64,000 bases of DNA from CAJGBR01 sp045637425 (GTDB lineage Bacteria > Bacteroidota > Bacteroidia > Bacteroidales > Rikenellaceae): NCBI GenBank assembly GCA_045637425.1, contig JAZTZL010000037.1, positions 5,937 to 69,936 on the forward strand, read 5' to 3'. The position numbers and the translations under genes were made by a program. Under the pieces are notes generated by a model. It did no database searches. It was not told the origin of the DNA and saw only the letters and a program-made list of their open reading frames with translations. This document shows positions 35,507-44,474 of the stretch, one piece after another; the first letter of the stretch is position 1; every line of letters starts with the position of its first letter.

Positions 35507-36778
35507 TTACTGATTAGCATTTTCTGCCTCTATTCTATCGAGGTCATTCTGTCGGGCTACGGACTGAATGATTCCGAATGATATGCCCGTAAACAACAGA
35601 GATGTACCGCCAAGACTGAGTATCGGCAACGATTGTCCCGTAACAGGCATCATCGAAACAGATACGGCCATATTAACCATCGCCTGAATCAGTATCGTCA
35701 GCCCCAACCCGAATGCCGTGAGGCCATTGAAAGCGCTCTTACTATGTCGGGCAATTATCGTACACCTATAAAATATAATCAGAAACGCAAGCAATACGAC
35801 GACTGCACCAACCAATCCGTACTCCTCAACTATAAATGCATACGCAAAGTCAGCATAAGCCAACGGCAGGTTCGAACGCTGTGTACTATTACCAGGTCCT
35901 TTCCCCAGCACTCCGCCCGAGGCTACGGCAACCTTTGCCTGAAATTTCTGATTTTCAAGATTTGTCATAGGTCGACTTTTACCTTCTACCACCATTTCGG
36001 TCTGATCTATACCGAAGAACCCCTTTATACGGCTGCTCCAAGTATCGACACGACCGACTCCCATTACAGCCATTACACCAAACAATAGACTACCTGCAAG
36101 AATCGTAACTGCCAACAATCTGCCAATCTCCTTTAATCTGATTCGACCTACATAGAGCATTATCACCGAACACACATAAATCATCAATGCCGTAGAGAGG
36201 TTCGAGAAGACAATCAGCACACATACAATCGCAACAGGCCCCAGTATCGGCAACGTAGTCTTAATCAATATCTTCAAATTACGCTCCTTATCTTTATCCG
36301 TAACCCATCGTTGCGGATTAAGCGACGGTAGCAAAGGTTTTTCTGAGATATATTTCTGACGTTCGCTAATCTGAATTGCCAGCACCATAACCAGCATTAC
36401 CTTAGCAATATACGACGGTTGGAACGTAGCATTAATCAGAGGAATAAACCCCCATCGCGATGCACTATTAATCACCGCACCAGAAATCGAAATGAATCCT
36501 AACAAACATATCGTCATAAAAAAGATGGTAGGACTCCACTTACGCCACCAATCCATCGACACAGACTGAAACACTACCATAGCTCCGAATCCGAGCAATA
36601 AATGTGAAAAGTGTTTCATAAAATTAACAGTCCAGTCGCCACCATACTTGACGTAAGTCATTGATGCCGTAGATGATGTAACTATCAGCAACGACGCCAA
36701 ACACATAAATATAAATATACTCCAAATGACGCGGTCGCCTTTGAAAATATTAGATGTATGTACCTTTATTTTAACCAT
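35507..36778 (-). CDS. ftsW: FtsW-type SEDS peptidoglycan polymerase
   Basis: Polytopic SEDS glycosyltransferase that polymerises lipid II at the septum together with a class B PBP. It has 423 residues and about ten hydrophobic helices. SEDS landmarks are seen in FQPSYIAKVMLVM (where E. coli FtsW has QPSE), NLSTALMIYVCSV and, at the C terminus, GQSLPILSLGGTSLLFTGISFGIIQSVAR. Its position as last gene of murE-mraY-murD-ftsW supports FtsW rather than RodA. In most Bacteroidales murG, murC and ftsQ follow; here the cluster stops and a convergent START-like gene follows. Confidence 0.92.
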   Translation of the reverse strand: MVKIKVHTSNIFKGDRVIWSIFIFMCLASLLIVTSSTASMTYVKYGGDWTVNFMKHFSHLLLGFGAMVVFQSVSMDWWRKWSPTIFFMTICLLGFISISGAVINSASRWGFIPLINATFQPSYIAKVMLVMVLAIQISERQKYISEKPLLPSLNPQRWVTDKDKERNLKILIKTTLPILGPVAIVCVLIVFSNLSTALMIYVCSVIMLYVGRIRLKEIGRLLAVTILAGSLLFGVMAVMGVGRVDTWSSRIKGFFGIDQTEMVVEGKSRPMTNLENQKFQAKVAVASGGVLGKGPGNSTQRSNLPLAYADFAYAFIVEEYGLVGAVVVLLAFLIIFYRCTIIARHSKSAFNGLTAFGLGLTILIQAMVNMAVSVSMMPVTGQSLPILSLGGTSLLFTGISFGIIQSVARQNDLDRIEAENANQ

Positions 36779-36790
36779 CTATCGTGATAA

Positions 36791-38122
36791 TCAAATCGAT
36801 TTTACAGCATCTTTGAATTTTCGGCCTCTATCCTCATAGTTATCAAACAGGTCGAAACTTGCACACGCCGGAGATAACAACACCACGTCACCTTCGGCCG
36901 CAATTTCGCGTACTGCCATCATAGTCTGCTCGAGCGAGTTTGTATCATATACGCGCGATACAAGTCCAAAGAACGACTCTTTGAGCTTCTCGTTATTGAG
37001 CCCCATACAAATCAAAGCCTTGACCTTCTGGCGGGCAAACTCCTTCAACGGCTCATAATCGTTACCCTTGTCAGTTCCACCCGCAATCCACACCACGGGG
37101 CGATTCATACTCTCCAACGCGTACCAAACCGAATCGACATTCGTTGCCTTCGAATCATTTATATACAATATTCCGTTTTTCTCGCACACAACCTCGAGTC
37201 GGTGTTCCACTCCACCGAAATCCTTGACACTGCGCACAATCGATTCAGGCTCAACACCGGCCTCAAGCGCAGCAGACATTGCCGCCATTATATCATAAGC
37301 ATTATGTATTCCTTCGAGTTTCAACTCGCTCATCGGTAATTCAATCGTCTTGTTCTTCCAATTCAGTGTGATTACACCATTTTTGAGTTCGGCGACTGCC
37401 CCCTGCGCTCCCTTAGCCGTAAAAGGCAGACGCTGTTGAGTAATGTCATATTTTTCGATATTGCTGCAGGTCAATGGGTCGTCTGCGCAAAAAATGAAGG
37501 TATCGGACGCAGTTTGATTTCTCAGGATTCGGAACTTGCTGTCCACATAATTCTGCAGTCTGAAATTATATCTATCCAAATGGTCGGGAGTGATGTTCAT
37601 CAGTACTCCGATGTCCGCACGAAAATCTGTGCAACCATCAAGTTGGAAACTGCTGAGTTCAATTACATACCACTTGTGTGATGCTACGGCAACCTGATAA
37701 GCGAAACTTTCACCGATATTACCAGCCAATCCCACATCAAAACCAGCATCAGCCAATATCTTATGAGTCAATGTCGTAGTCGTTGTTTTGCCATTGCTAC
37801 CCGTGATACAGATTGTGCGAGCTGTGCAATACCTGCCAGCAAATTCGATTTCAGAAATAACAGGCACACCCGCCTTTCTGAAGTTTTCCACTACGGCTAC
37901 CTTGTCGGGAATGCCCGGCGACTTAATCACCAAATCGGCACCATTCACCGCCTCAGTGTGTCCACCCTCTTCATAAGGAATAGCCCACTCTTCGAGAATA
38001 GCCTTATACTTATCAGCAATCTTTCCGTTATCAGAAACAATCACCTCAAACCCCTTCTGTTTAGCCAACACGGCCGAGCCGAATCCACTCTCTCCGCCGC
38101 CCAAAACAACAACTTTTTTCAT
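36791..38122 (-). CDS. murD: UDP-N-acetylmuramoylalanine--D-glutamate ligase
   Basis: Adds D-Glu to UDP-MurNAc-L-Ala in the cytosol. The 443-residue protein has the three Mur ligase domains: an N-terminal Rossmann-like UDP-binding domain (VVVLGGGESGFGSAVLAK), a central ATPase with P-loop ITGSNGKTTTTTLTHK (about 109-124), MNITPDHLDRY and the HRLE motif in GVEHRLEVV, and a C-terminal domain with SPACASFDLFDNYEDRG, which is diagnostic for MurD. It lies between mraY (28 nt upstream) and ftsW (12 nt downstream). Confidence 0.95.
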   Translation of the reverse strand: MKKVVVLGGGESGFGSAVLAKQKGFEVIVSDNGKIADKYKAILEEWAIPYEEGGHTEAVNGADLVIKSPGIPDKVAVVENFRKAGVPVISEIEFAGRYCTARTICITGSNGKTTTTTLTHKILADAGFDVGLAGNIGESFAYQVAVASHKWYVIELSSFQLDGCTDFRADIGVLMNITPDHLDRYNFRLQNYVDSKFRILRNQTASDTFIFCADDPLTCSNIEKYDITQQRLPFTAKGAQGAVAELKNGVITLNWKNKTIELPMSELKLEGIHNAYDIMAAMSAALEAGVEPESIVRSVKDFGGVEHRLEVVCEKNGILYINDSKATNVDSVWYALESMNRPVVWIAGGTDKGNDYEPLKEFARQKVKALICMGLNNEKLKESFFGLVSRVYDTNSLEQTMMAVREIAAEGDVVLLSPACASFDLFDNYEDRGRKFKDAVKSI

Positions 38123-38150
38123 CTTATTTTATCTTGTAAAATAACTCCTT

Positions 38151-39404
38151 CTATCTAATTTTCAGCGTAGCCAATGCGATAGCAGCCAACAACAATTGTA
38201 TCAGCCAGAAACGCAGCACAATTTTCGACTCGAAAAATCCTCGTTTCTGGTAGTGGTGGTGAAGCGGTGACATCAAAAACACCCTTCGACCCTCACCATA
38301 TTTATATTTAGTATATTTGAAATATGCAACCTGAATGATTACCGAAACACTTTCTGCAATGAATGCTCCGCACAATATAGGTAACAGCAACTCTTTTCTG
38401 ATGAGGATTGCGAATACCGCGATGATTCCGCCAATCGCCAATGACCCCGTATCACCCATAAACACCTGCGCTGGATAACCATTATACCATAGGAATCCCA
38501 ACAGCGCACCCACGAAGCAGGCTCCGTAAACCAACAGTTCGCCGCTACCCGGCAAATACATTATGTTAAGGTATGACGAGAAGATGGCATTACCCGACAA
38601 ATATGCGAATATTGCTAATACTACTCCGATTGGCGAGGCTACCCCTACAGCCAACCCATCGAGCCCGTCGGTCAAATTAGCACTATTAGACATCAGCGTG
38701 ATTGCGAATATTACCACTGCTACGTAAATGAGCCAGCCCAACATCTCGCGAGTTTGTTCATTTTCAATAAACCACACCAATGAATCGTACTCAAATTCGT
38801 TATTCTTGAAAAACGGAATCGTCGTTTCGGTAGTCTTACGATAAGACAACATCTCCGATGAGGCATTGCTCACCGAAACCGAATCGGTCAGCACGATGCT
38901 CTGCGCGGGTTTGCCCTTAACCGTATCCTTCACTACGATATCTCCGTGAAACCACATTGTCAGCCCCACGATAATGCCAAGTCCTACCTGCCCGAAAATT
39001 TTGAATTTACCCTTAAGTCCCTCTTTTCTTTTGCGGAATACCTTAATGTAATCGTCAAGAAATCCGATAAGCCCGAGCCACACGGTCGAGAACAACATTA
39101 TCTGAACATAGATATTTGTCAAATCGCCCACCAAAAGAATGGGAACCAATATCGAGGTCAGTATTATGAGTCCACCCATAGTCGGAGTACCACGTTTCTG
39201 CAACTGCCCCTCGAGTCCTAAGTTACGAATTTCTTCGCCAATTTGGTGTCGTTGCAACTGTCTGATGATATATTTACCAAAAATGATTCCTACAAGCAGC
39301 GCCAAAATAATCGCACTAACGGCTCGGAATGTCAATGACAAAAACATAGCCGAACCCGGAATGGGAAACTCTCCGACCAGATATTTTATAAGTGAGTATA
39401 ACAT
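38151..39404 (-). CDS. mraY: Phospho-N-acetylmuramoyl-pentapeptide transferase
   Basis: Makes lipid I by moving phospho-MurNAc-pentapeptide to undecaprenyl phosphate at the inner membrane. It has 417 residues and about ten helices. The catalytic motifs are visible: GTPTMGGLIIL, the Asp-rich FLDDYIKVFRKRKEGL, NSANLTDGLDGLAVG, VFMGDTGSLAIGG and the C-terminal MSPLHHHYQKRG. It is longer than the E. coli protein (360) by a periplasmic insertion of about 60 residues (about 155-215, GDIVVKDTVKGKPAQ to NEQTREM), which is common in Bacteroidota. murE precedes by 15 nt and murD follows. Confidence 0.95.
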   Translation of the reverse strand: MLYSLIKYLVGEFPIPGSAMFLSLTFRAVSAIILALLVGIIFGKYIIRQLQRHQIGEEIRNLGLEGQLQKRGTPTMGGLIILTSILVPILLVGDLTNIYVQIMLFSTVWLGLIGFLDDYIKVFRKRKEGLKGKFKIFGQVGLGIIVGLTMWFHGDIVVKDTVKGKPAQSIVLTDSVSVSNASSEMLSYRKTTETTIPFFKNNEFEYDSLVWFIENEQTREMLGWLIYVAVVIFAITLMSNSANLTDGLDGLAVGVASPIGVVLAIFAYLSGNAIFSSYLNIMYLPGSGELLVYGACFVGALLGFLWYNGYPAQVFMGDTGSLAIGGIIAVFAILIRKELLLPILCGAFIAESVSVIIQVAYFKYTKYKYGEGRRVFLMSPLHHHYQKRGFFESKIVLRFWLIQLLLAAIALATLKIR

Positions 39405-39419
39405 TGTATTCTTCAGTTT

Positions 39420-40865
39420 TTATTTAAGTACATTTTTAATCTCTTCCATATCATCAAAGTGGTGACGTACTCCACAAATTTCCTGATATGTTTCGTGTCC
39501 CTTTCCCGCAATCAGTATTATATCGTTTCCCGTAGCCAGTGCTGCTGCCGTAGCAATAGCCTGACGGCGGTCGGTTATAATGAGGTGTTTTTTGTCAGAA
39601 TCCACAACGCCCGACTCCATATCAGTCAAAATATCTTCGGGACGCTCGCTGCGTGGATTGTCTGAGGTAAAGATTGCCAGGTCTGAATTTGCCACTGCAA
39701 TCTTAGCCATCTGAGGACGCTTTGTTTTATCGCGATCTCCACCGCAACCCACAAGTACGATAAGTCTCTGTCCATCGCGCTTGAGTTCGTTTATCGTATT
39801 GCAGACATTCTCCAGCGCATCGGGCGTATGAGCATAATCCACAATGGCAGTAATACCCTTCGGCGAACGATAATTCTCCATTCGACCTTTTACCGAGTGC
39901 AATCTGCTAAGTACCAATGCCACCTGTCCGGGCTCGAAACCCAACTCCAAAGCAGCACCATACACTGCCGTAAGGTTGTGCGCATTGAATCGACCTACAA
40001 ATCTCACCCAAAGTTCACGACCATCAAGTTGCAATTGCATTCCGTCAAAATGTTCTTCGATAATTTTACATCTGTAATCCGACGGGCGCTGCAGCGAATA
40101 TCGCTTAATCTGAGCCTTACAGTTCTGCACCATAATCTCACCATTTCGGTCATCAACATTAACTAGTGCGAATGCCCCTTTATCCAGCGAATCGAATAAC
40201 ATCTTCTTCGCCGCGATGTAGTTGCTGAATGTTTGATGATAGTCCAAGTGGTCGTGGGTGATATTGGTAAATAGCGCACCTGCGAACTTGAGCCCTTCGA
40301 CACGACACTGTACCAAACTGTGCGAGCTCACCTCCATAAAGCAGTATTCACACCCCGCCTCGACCATCTGTGCCATCATACGGTTTAGCGCAACCGAGTC
40401 GGGCGTAGTATGTGTTGACGGGAAAATTTCTCCATTAATTCGGTATTCCACCGTAGAAATCAGACCGGCACACCCCCCCATCTCCACGACCAAATCGTAC
40501 AGCAGCGTGGCAATCGTAGTCTTTCCATTGGTACCCGTAACCCCGACCAATTTCAGTTTGCGACTCGGGTTACCATAAAATGCCGAAGCCAATCGTCCCA
40601 GAGCAATCTGCGAATTTTCGACCTTAACGAAAGTTACCCCCTCGTGCAGCACTTCGGGCAGCTGCTCACAAACCACAACACCCGCACCTGCAGCCACTGC
40701 CGAGTCAATAAATTGGTGTCCATCTACAGCAACACCTCTCTGAGCTACGAACAGAGCACCGTTCACAACCTTGCGAGAATCAAATTCGACAGCTGCGACT
40801 TCTCGCTCTGACGAACCGTAAATCTCTGTAAAACAAATATCTTGAAGTAAAAATTTCAGTAACAT
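39420..40865 (-). CDS. murE: UDP-MurNAc-tripeptide synthetase (meso-DAP adding)
   Basis: Third Mur ligase, adding the diamino acid at stem position 3. From the ATG at 40865 it is 481 residues (MLLKFLLQDICF). A longer frame opens at 40889, but that codon lies inside the predicted -7 box (40887-40894) and would be upstream of the transcript start, so I reject it. Motifs: P-loop GVTGTNGKTTIATLLY, NITHDHLDYHQ with the ligand Lys of the FSNYIAAKKMLF region, and DNPR in FTSDNPRSERPEDI, the marker of meso-diaminopimelate specificity as opposed to Lys. First gene of a short cell-wall operon; ftsI, normally just upstream, is missing. Confidence 0.94.
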   Translation of the reverse strand: MLLKFLLQDICFTEIYGSSEREVAAVEFDSRKVVNGALFVAQRGVAVDGHQFIDSAVAAGAGVVVCEQLPEVLHEGVTFVKVENSQIALGRLASAFYGNPSRKLKLVGVTGTNGKTTIATLLYDLVVEMGGCAGLISTVEYRINGEIFPSTHTTPDSVALNRMMAQMVEAGCEYCFMEVSSHSLVQCRVEGLKFAGALFTNITHDHLDYHQTFSNYIAAKKMLFDSLDKGAFALVNVDDRNGEIMVQNCKAQIKRYSLQRPSDYRCKIIEEHFDGMQLQLDGRELWVRFVGRFNAHNLTAVYGAALELGFEPGQVALVLSRLHSVKGRMENYRSPKGITAIVDYAHTPDALENVCNTINELKRDGQRLIVLVGCGGDRDKTKRPQMAKIAVANSDLAIFTSDNPRSERPEDILTDMESGVVDSDKKHLIITDRRQAIATAAALATGNDIILIAGKGHETYQEICGVRHHFDDMEEIKNVLK

Positions 40866-40886
40866 TACCTTGCATAAAAAACTGCA

Positions 40887-40894
40887 CAAAGATA
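40887..40894 (-). promoter_or_regulatory. Predicted -7 element of the murE operon
   Basis: On the minus strand TATCTTTG, 21 nt before the murE ATG. It fixes the start codon choice. The 250 bp between here and 41119 are AT-rich with A runs and show no gene. Confidence 0.55.
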
Positions 40895-41094
40895 ATCAAA
40901 TAACCTCAATCATAAGGCGTTTTCGACTCCTTTTTTATACAAAATAAATTTACCGAAACACAAACAAATCCAAAACACCCACAAAAACAAAACATAACTA
41001 CTAACAATCAGGCTGTTCGCACAAAAAAAACGCCGCAAAAAAAGTGCATATAAAATAAAAAAAGAAAAGTTTTTTTGCAGAATTGCTCGCTTTA

Positions 41095-41126
41095 GTTGGA
41101 AAACCATTAATAATTTCGTACCTTTG
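41095..41126 (+). promoter_or_regulatory. Predicted promoter of the 2-oxoacid oxidoreductase operon
   Basis: GTTG (41095-41098), 20 nt, TACCTTTG (41119-41126); the ATG follows 24 nt later. Confidence 0.6.
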
Positions 41127-41150
41127 GGCGTCAAAAATTATTTCATAACT

Positions 41151-41387
41151 ATGGCTAAAATCAAAGGAACCGTTGTTGTGGATACCGAAAGATGCAAAGG
41201 TTGTAACTTGTGCGTCGTAGCGTGTCCCTCGAAAGTATTGGTACTTTCAAAACAGGTAAATGGCAAAGGTTACTCTTATTGCACTATGGCAAATCCTGAC
41301 GACTGCGTAGGTTGTGCAAGTTGTGCATTGGTGTGCCCTGACAGCTGTTTGACAGTTTATCGTCAAAAAGACCCTTCCGCAAACTAA
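41151..41387 (+). CDS. 2-oxoacid:ferredoxin oxidoreductase, ferredoxin-like (delta) subunit
   Basis: Small 2x[4Fe-4S] ferredoxin of 78 residues that takes electrons from the 2-oxoacid oxidoreductase. Two CxxCxxCxxxCP motifs are present: CKGCNLCVVACPSK and CVGCASCALVCPDS. The upstream extension to 41124 is rejected because it begins inside the -7 box. It is the first gene of a four-gene operon (delta-alpha-beta-gamma), 15 nt before the alpha subunit. The order matches the KorDABC/VorABC complexes of anaerobic Bacteroidales. Confidence 0.93.
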   Translation: MAKIKGTVVVDTERCKGCNLCVVACPSKVLVLSKQVNGKGYSYCTMANPDDCVGCASCALVCPDSCLTVYRQKDPSAN

Positions 41388-41402
41388 AAAAACTTCAAAA
41401 CT

Positions 41403-42485
41403 ATGGCAGAAGAAGTAAAATTAATGAAGGGTAATGAAGTTATCGCCGAAGCAGCAATTCGTTGCGGTTGCGACGGATACTTCGGATACCCTATCACACC
41501 TCAGTCTGAGGTAATGGAAACTTTGATGTACCGCAAACCGTGGGAAGAAACAGGTATGGTGGTACTTCAGGCTGAAAGCGAATGCGCATCAATCAATATG
41601 GTTTACGGTGGCGCATCAACAGGTAAAAAGGTAATGACCTCGTCATCAAGTCCCGGTATCAGCCTTATGAGTGAAGGTCTGAGCTACTTGGCTGGCGCAG
41701 AACTCCCGGCATTGATCGTCAATGTTCAACGTGGTGGTCCAGGTCTTGGTACAATTCAACCTTCACAAAGTGACTACAACCAGGCTTGTCACGGTGGTGC
41801 ACACGGTGATTTCAATCTGATTGTATTGGCTCCGGCTTCAGTTCAAGAAATGAACGACTTTGTAGATTTGGGCTTCGAATTGGCATTCAAATATCGCAAC
41901 CCGGCTATGATTCTCGCTGACGGCGCAATCGGTCAAATGATGGAAAAAGTAGTCCTCAGCCCGATCAAACCTCGTCGTACAGAACAAGAAATCATCGAAC
42001 AATGCGGTGATTGGGCCCTGACAGGCAGATCTGCAGACCGCAACCGTAACGTCGTAACTTCTTTGGAGCTCGACTCATCTAAACAAGAAATCTTCAACCG
42101 CAAGCTCCAAGCTAAATATCAGAAGATTCGCGAAAACGAAGTTCGTTACGAAGCTATCAACTGCGAAGATGCTGAATACCTTATGGTAGCATACGGCTCA
42201 TCAGCTCGTATCTGCGAAAAGACAATGGAATTGGCTCGCGAAAAAGGTATCAAAGTAGGTCTGTTGCGTCCGATTACATTGTTCCCGTTCCCGACAGAAC
42301 AAATCAAAGAAATCGGTGGCAGAATGAAAGGTATCCTCTCTGTGGAACTCAACGCAGGTCAAATGGTAAACGACGTTCGCCTTGCAGTAGAATGCAAAGT
42401 ACCCGTAGAACATTTCGGCCGTATGGGCGGTATTATTCACTCGCCGGAAGAAGTACTCGAAGCATTAACTAAAATCGTACGATAA
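41403..42485 (+). CDS. 2-oxoacid:ferredoxin oxidoreductase alpha subunit (VorB/KorA type)
   Basis: Alpha subunit of an oxygen-sensitive complex that oxidatively decarboxylates a 2-oxoacid to acyl-CoA and reduces ferredoxin (or runs in reverse). Its 360 residues carry the pyrimidine-binding domain (GNEVIAEAAIRCGCDGYFGYPITPQSEVME), the ESECASINMVYGGASTGKKVMTSSSSPG segment, and a C-terminal domain with VAYGSSARICEKTM. This form is annotated in Bacteroides as 3-methyl-2-oxobutanoate (VorB) or 2-oxoglutarate (KorA) oxidoreductase; sequence reading cannot separate the two substrates. Its TAATG stop overlaps the start of the beta subunit by 1 nt. Confidence 0.9.
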   Translation: MAEEVKLMKGNEVIAEAAIRCGCDGYFGYPITPQSEVMETLMYRKPWEETGMVVLQAESECASINMVYGGASTGKKVMTSSSSPGISLMSEGLSYLAGAELPALIVNVQRGGPGLGTIQPSQSDYNQACHGGAHGDFNLIVLAPASVQEMNDFVDLGFELAFKYRNPAMILADGAIGQMMEKVVLSPIKPRRTEQEIIEQCGDWALTGRSADRNRNVVTSLELDSSKQEIFNRKLQAKYQKIRENEVRYEAINCEDAEYLMVAYGSSARICEKTMELAREKGIKVGLLRPITLFPFPTEQIKEIGGRMKGILSVELNAGQMVNDVRLAVECKVPVEHFGRMGGIIHSPEEVLEALTKIVR

Positions 42486-43258
42486 TGGCAAATTTTGAAG
42501 TTGAAAAAACGCCCGAAAATCTGGTTTATGCAAAACCTAGACTGATTCTCGATAACACAATGCACTACTGCCCGGGCTGTAGCCACGGCGTAGTTCACAA
42601 ACTCGTTGCTGAAGTTATCGACGAAATGGGCTTCCAAGATAAAACAGTTGCAATTTCTCCGGTAGGTTGCTCAGTATTGGCTTATAACTATATCGACGTT
42701 GACTGGGTAGAAGCAGCTCACGGTAGAGCTTGTGCAGTAGCTACTGCAGTTAAAAGACTCAACCCTGAAAAACTCGTATTCACTTATCAAGGCGACGGCG
42801 ACTTGTGTGCTATCGGTGCTGGCGAAACTTTCCACGCTGCAAACCGTGGCGAAAACATCGCTATCATCTTTATCAACAACGCTATCTATGGTATGACAGG
42901 TGGACAAATGGCTCCGACTACCATCTTGGGTATGAAGACAGAAACTTGTCCTTACGGTCGTACTCCTGAACAGCACGGCTGGCCTGTAAAAATCTCTAAG
43001 ATTTTGTCAGAACTCAACGGTGTTTGCTATGCAACTCGCCAAACAGTTTACACTCCGGCAGCAGTACGCAAGGCTAAAAAGGCAATCCGCAAAGCATTCG
43101 AAAACTCACTGAACAAGAAGGGTACTTCTATCGTGGAAATCGTTGCTACTTGTAACTCAAACTGGAAGATGACTCCGGAAGATGCTAACACTTGGATGGA
43201 AGCTAACCTCTTCCCGGAATATCCGCTGGGAGACATTAAGGACGAGGCTGCTAAATAG
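42485..43258 (+). CDS. 2-oxoacid:ferredoxin oxidoreductase beta subunit
   Basis: Thiamine-diphosphate-binding subunit of 257 residues. The ThDP motif is clear: GDGDLCAIGAGETFHAANRGENIAIIFINNAIYGMTGGQ, with GDGD binding Mg/ThDP and the NNxxYGMTGGQ end. CPGCSHG near the N terminus and PVGCSVLAYNYIDVDW are typical of the Kor/Vor branch. Translation is coupled to the alpha subunit by a 1-nt overlap; the gamma gene follows after 29 nt. Confidence 0.92.
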   Translation: MANFEVEKTPENLVYAKPRLILDNTMHYCPGCSHGVVHKLVAEVIDEMGFQDKTVAISPVGCSVLAYNYIDVDWVEAAHGRACAVATAVKRLNPEKLVFTYQGDGDLCAIGAGETFHAANRGENIAIIFINNAIYGMTGGQMAPTTILGMKTETCPYGRTPEQHGWPVKISKILSELNGVCYATRQTVYTPAAVRKAKKAIRKAFENSLNKKGTSIVEIVATCNSNWKMTPEDANTWMEANLFPEYPLGDIKDEAAK

Positions 43259-43287
43259 TGGATTAACAGAATAAAACATCTCAAGGT

Positions 43288-43833
43288 ATGAAAGAAGAAA
43301 TTATCATAGCTGGATTTGGTGGACAAGGTGTATTGTCTATGGGTAAAATCCTCGCATACTCAGGTTTGATGCAAGGTCAAGAAGTGTCTTGGATGCCTTC
43401 GTATGGTCCTGAAATGCGTGGTGGTACAGCAAACGTATCTGTTATCCTCAGCGACCAACGCATCTCATCTCCGATTATCCAAAAATTCGATACTGCAGTG
43501 ATTCTCAACCAACAATCACTCGACAAATTCGAACCGCAAGTTAAACCGGGTGGCGTTCTGATCTATGACCCGAACGGCATTGTTAACCCTCCAACCCGTA
43601 CCGACATTAAGATCTATAAGGTTGCTGCAACAGATGCTGCGTCTAAGACCGGTAATATGAAGGTATTCAATATGGTAGTGTTGGGTGGTTACCTGAAAGT
43701 TAAACCTATCGTTTCTATCGAAAACGTGAAAGAAGGTTTGGCACACTCACTGCCCGAACGTCTGCACAAGTTGATTCCGGCTAACGAAGCTGCTATCAAG
43801 ATTGGTATGGACATCGTGGAAGAAGTTCGCTAA
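43288..43833 (+). CDS. 2-oxoacid:ferredoxin oxidoreductase gamma subunit
   Basis: Gamma subunit of 181 residues, beginning EEIIIAGFGGQGVLSMGKILAYSGL, the typical CoA-side Rossmann-like motif, then EVSWMPSYGPEMRGGTANVSVILSD, which is characteristic of this subunit. With it, the complex has all four parts (gamma, alpha, beta, delta). It ends the operon, and a strong terminator follows 20 nt after the stop. This terminator has a near copy 1.16 kb downstream. Confidence 0.93.
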   Translation: MKEEIIIAGFGGQGVLSMGKILAYSGLMQGQEVSWMPSYGPEMRGGTANVSVILSDQRISSPIIQKFDTAVILNQQSLDKFEPQVKPGGVLIYDPNGIVNPPTRTDIKIYKVAATDAASKTGNMKVFNMVVLGGYLKVKPIVSIENVKEGLAHSLPERLHKLIPANEAAIKIGMDIVEEVR

Positions 43834-43853
43834 TCGGTATTACCAAGAATAAA

Positions 43854-43888
43854 GAAGCCTGTCGCAATCGCGACAGGCTTTCGTTTTT
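43854..43888 (+). terminator. Terminator of the 2-oxoacid oxidoreductase operon (copy 1 of a repeated sequence)
   Basis: 12-bp stem (GAAGCCTGTCGC with GCGACAGGCTTTC, 43854-43882) followed by TTTTT. The sequence 43841-43888 is repeated almost exactly at 45000-45048 in the same orientation. Confidence 0.88.
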
Positions 43889-43896
43889 ATAGATTA

Positions 43897-44466
43897 TTAA
43901 TCTTTAAGCGACTCTCGTATAACCCCGTCCATATATGATTTAAGTTCTTCGGGCGAAGTCTTTAACTTCTCCTTTTTCGTCATTACTTCGTCATACTTTC
44001 CCGGAGCCAAAACGATAATTCGTTGAGTTAGTCTATTCACGAATGCACTATTATCACCCTGCATATTAGAAAACATAACTCCCGCAGGCACCATTTTTGC
44101 AACATCAAGAGCATACTCTATTTTATAGGTCTTTGTTTTTGTAGGTTTCAACGTTGCAATCCAAACTTTGTTCTTAATATCAGTATGATTTGTTTCGCCT
44201 ACACCTTCAATCTTAATGTATTTCACATTTTGATCAAAAACAAATTTAATTCTAGTGGAATCCCCACGCTTAATTATGTGCGATTCTGCCAAAAATCTCA
44301 TACCTAAACCTGTTCCATCTATTGACAAGTGTTCAAATGTTCTTTTGAGAGAATCCTTTTGAGCTGCGATTTGATTATTCGATTCTGATGCACAATTCTG
44401 AGCAAAAAGGGCTCCAACAGATAACATCGAAACTATCAATGCTATTACTTTAAGACTAATTTTCAT
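43897..44466 (-). CDS. Exported protein of unknown function
   Basis: 189 residues with a signal peptide (ALIVSMLSVGALFAQ). I do not recognise a family. The mature part is polar and Lys/Thr-rich. A central region looks beta-stranded (STRIKFVFDQNVKYIKIEGVGETNHTDIKN, then WIATLKPTKTKTYKIEY), a pattern reminiscent of an Ig-like or carbohydrate-facing domain, and the end is a charged helix (KKEKLKTSPEELKSYMDGVIRESLKD). The C-terminal plan resembles proteins that state a 'KYDEVMTKKEKL' motif before a helical tail, but I cannot name it. It starts 8 nt after the second unknown gene. Base composition is visibly more AT-rich than its flanks. Confidence 0.7.
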   Translation of the reverse strand: MKISLKVIALIVSMLSVGALFAQNCASESNNQIAAQKDSLKRTFEHLSIDGTGLGMRFLAESHIIKRGDSTRIKFVFDQNVKYIKIEGVGETNHTDIKNKVWIATLKPTKTKTYKIEYALDVAKMVPAGVMFSNMQGDNSAFVNRLTQRIIVLAPGKYDEVMTKKEKLKTSPEELKSYMDGVIRESLKD

Positions 44467-44474
44467 AACATATA

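Noticed and set aside
40866..40889. Upstream start for murE at 40889
   Set aside because: The codon lies inside the predicted -7 box, and the family N terminus begins at the ATG at 40865.
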